15,616 nucleotides of DNA from Spirochaeta sp. (lineage in GTDB: Bacteria; Spirochaetota; Spirochaetia; Spirochaetales_E; Spirochaetaceae_B): NCBI GenBank assembly GCA_030590585.1, contig JAUUYD010000008.1, positions 1-15,616 on the forward strand, written 5' to 3'. The translations under genes were made by a program, and so were the position numbers. Each line of letters begins with the position of its first letter. The stretch's first letter is position 1. Shown here piece by piece: positions 14,989-15,616 of this stretch. The notes under the pieces are model-generated. The model ran no database searches. It saw nothing but the letters and a program-made list of their open reading frames with translations, and was not told the origin of the DNA.

Positions 14989-15616
14989 AAGAGTAGATCA
15001 TCATACCGCCGCCGGCAGCAGCAGAAGCTCCGCCGATGGCCAGCATACCTATCGACAAACCGTTTGCCGTTGAATTATTAGGTAGAAAGGCCTTCAGCAA
15101 ACCACCGACAGTCATCATGCCCACGCCCATGGCAAATACGATCTTACCCCCGGTTTCATATGTACTCTTAACTGTCTTCATGGATGAATCAAGATTCAGA
15201 TTCTCAGAGACCCTCAGAGTCTCTTCCCCGAATGGTGTAATGATGGGATGAGCCAGCCAGTATGCTATGATTTCATCATCGATGTTTTTTGATCTGAGAA
15301 CCTTATCCGGAGAGGATGATTTGGTTTTCACCATTTTACCGGCTGCGAGAATAAAAGGTTCTTTATCCATCAGATCAATCTTGTTGACAGTCTCCTTGTC
15401 GTACTGAACGACATCAACTTCTCCATCAAAACAGTACACAGTGCTTTGACTTTCACTACCATCATCAGCTGTATCGTAAAATAGATCGTAACCGAAATCC
15501 GTCCCTCGAACCCCGGCCACAGTATCATGTCCGGTTACCCAGAGTCTTGATCCGCCAAGTAATGAAGCTATCTTTATCCGAATCCTGCCGAAACTCAGTT
15601 TGAAAACACCACCGCC
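14975..15616 (-). CDS. FecR-domain membrane protein (N-terminal end outside window)
   Basis: The frame is open to the window edge, giving at least 213 residues; the GTG at 15520 lies inside the domain and is not the start. The first visible part, GRIRIKIASLLGGSRLWVTGHDTVAGVRGTDF, followed by VYCFDGEVDVV and KEPFILAAGKMVK, is the beta-rich FecR domain (PF04773), usually found in periplasmic or surface sensor proteins. The C-terminal 65 residues have two glycine-rich hydrophobic helices (about GKIVFAMGVGMMTVGGLLKAF and LSIGMLAIGGASAAAGGGMMIYSF), an unusual place for membrane anchors in this family. It is convergent with the kinase-like gene and overlaps its last 14 bases. The function is unknown; an envelope role is likely. 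Confidence 0.82.
   Translation of the reverse strand, partial: GGGVFKLSFGRIRIKIASLLGGSRLWVTGHDTVAGVRGTDFGYDLFYDTADDGSESQSTVYCFDGEVDVVQYDKETVNKIDLMDKEPFILAAGKMVKTKSSSPDKVLRSKNIDDEIIAYWLAHPIITPFGEETLRVSENLNLDSSMKTVKSTYETGGKIVFAMGVGMMTVGGLLKAFLPNNSTANGLSIGMLAIGGASAAAGGGMMIYSFSLP

Noticed and set aside
1..15616. Search for a defence system, prophage, insertion sequence or CRISPR array
   Set aside because: No transposase, integrase, nuclease, repeat-spacer pattern or terminal repeats were seen; all genes have metabolic, regulatory or envelope character.

Overview
The window is a 15.6-kb piece of bacterial chromosome of moderate G+C, packed with genes on both strands. No tRNA, rRNA, insertion sequence, CRISPR array or phage gene was seen, and no gene-free stretch exceeds about 140 bases. 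The mix of proteins (split ArsP-like permease, FecR-like membrane protein, degenerate kinase-like membrane protein, xylose pathway, stand-alone histidine kinase and diguanylate cyclase) would fit a free-living, sugar-fermenting spirochaete. That placement is an inference from protein style, not from a marker gene.

Left part (1-2389): the 3' end of a transketolase gene with a strong terminator. An ArsR-type repressor gene follows, divergent from an operon of two half-size ArsP/DUF318 permeases and a small CxxC thioredoxin-like protein. This is a metalloid-efflux-type module with a clear shared operator/promoter region.

Middle part (2390-9692): an orphan membrane histidine kinase (+) runs tail-to-tail into lgt (-), which sits behind a HAD phosphatase/phosphomutase gene. 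An NAD(P)-dependent epimerase-like gene (-) is divergent from an SGNH hydrolase gene (+). The SGNH gene runs 86 bases into the end of a large diguanylate cyclase gene (-) whose GGDEF domain carries an insertion.

Right part (9693-15616): a xylose catabolism operon xylB-xylA (-) ends at an intrinsic terminator. It is divergent from a gene for an AraC-type regulator (+). The regulator's stop codon overlaps the start of a membrane protein combining a degenerate kinase-like region with an NTF2-like region. That gene again meets its neighbour, a FecR-domain membrane protein (-), tail-to-tail with overlap.

Two window-wide patterns stand out. (1) Several genes that begin a transcript have a -10 hexamer 6-9 bases before the start codon and no good Shine-Dalgarno (SD) sequence, while downstream operon genes have strong ones, which suggests leaderless mRNAs. 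(2) All three convergent gene pairs lacking a terminator overlap at their 3' ends (23, 86 and 14 bases).
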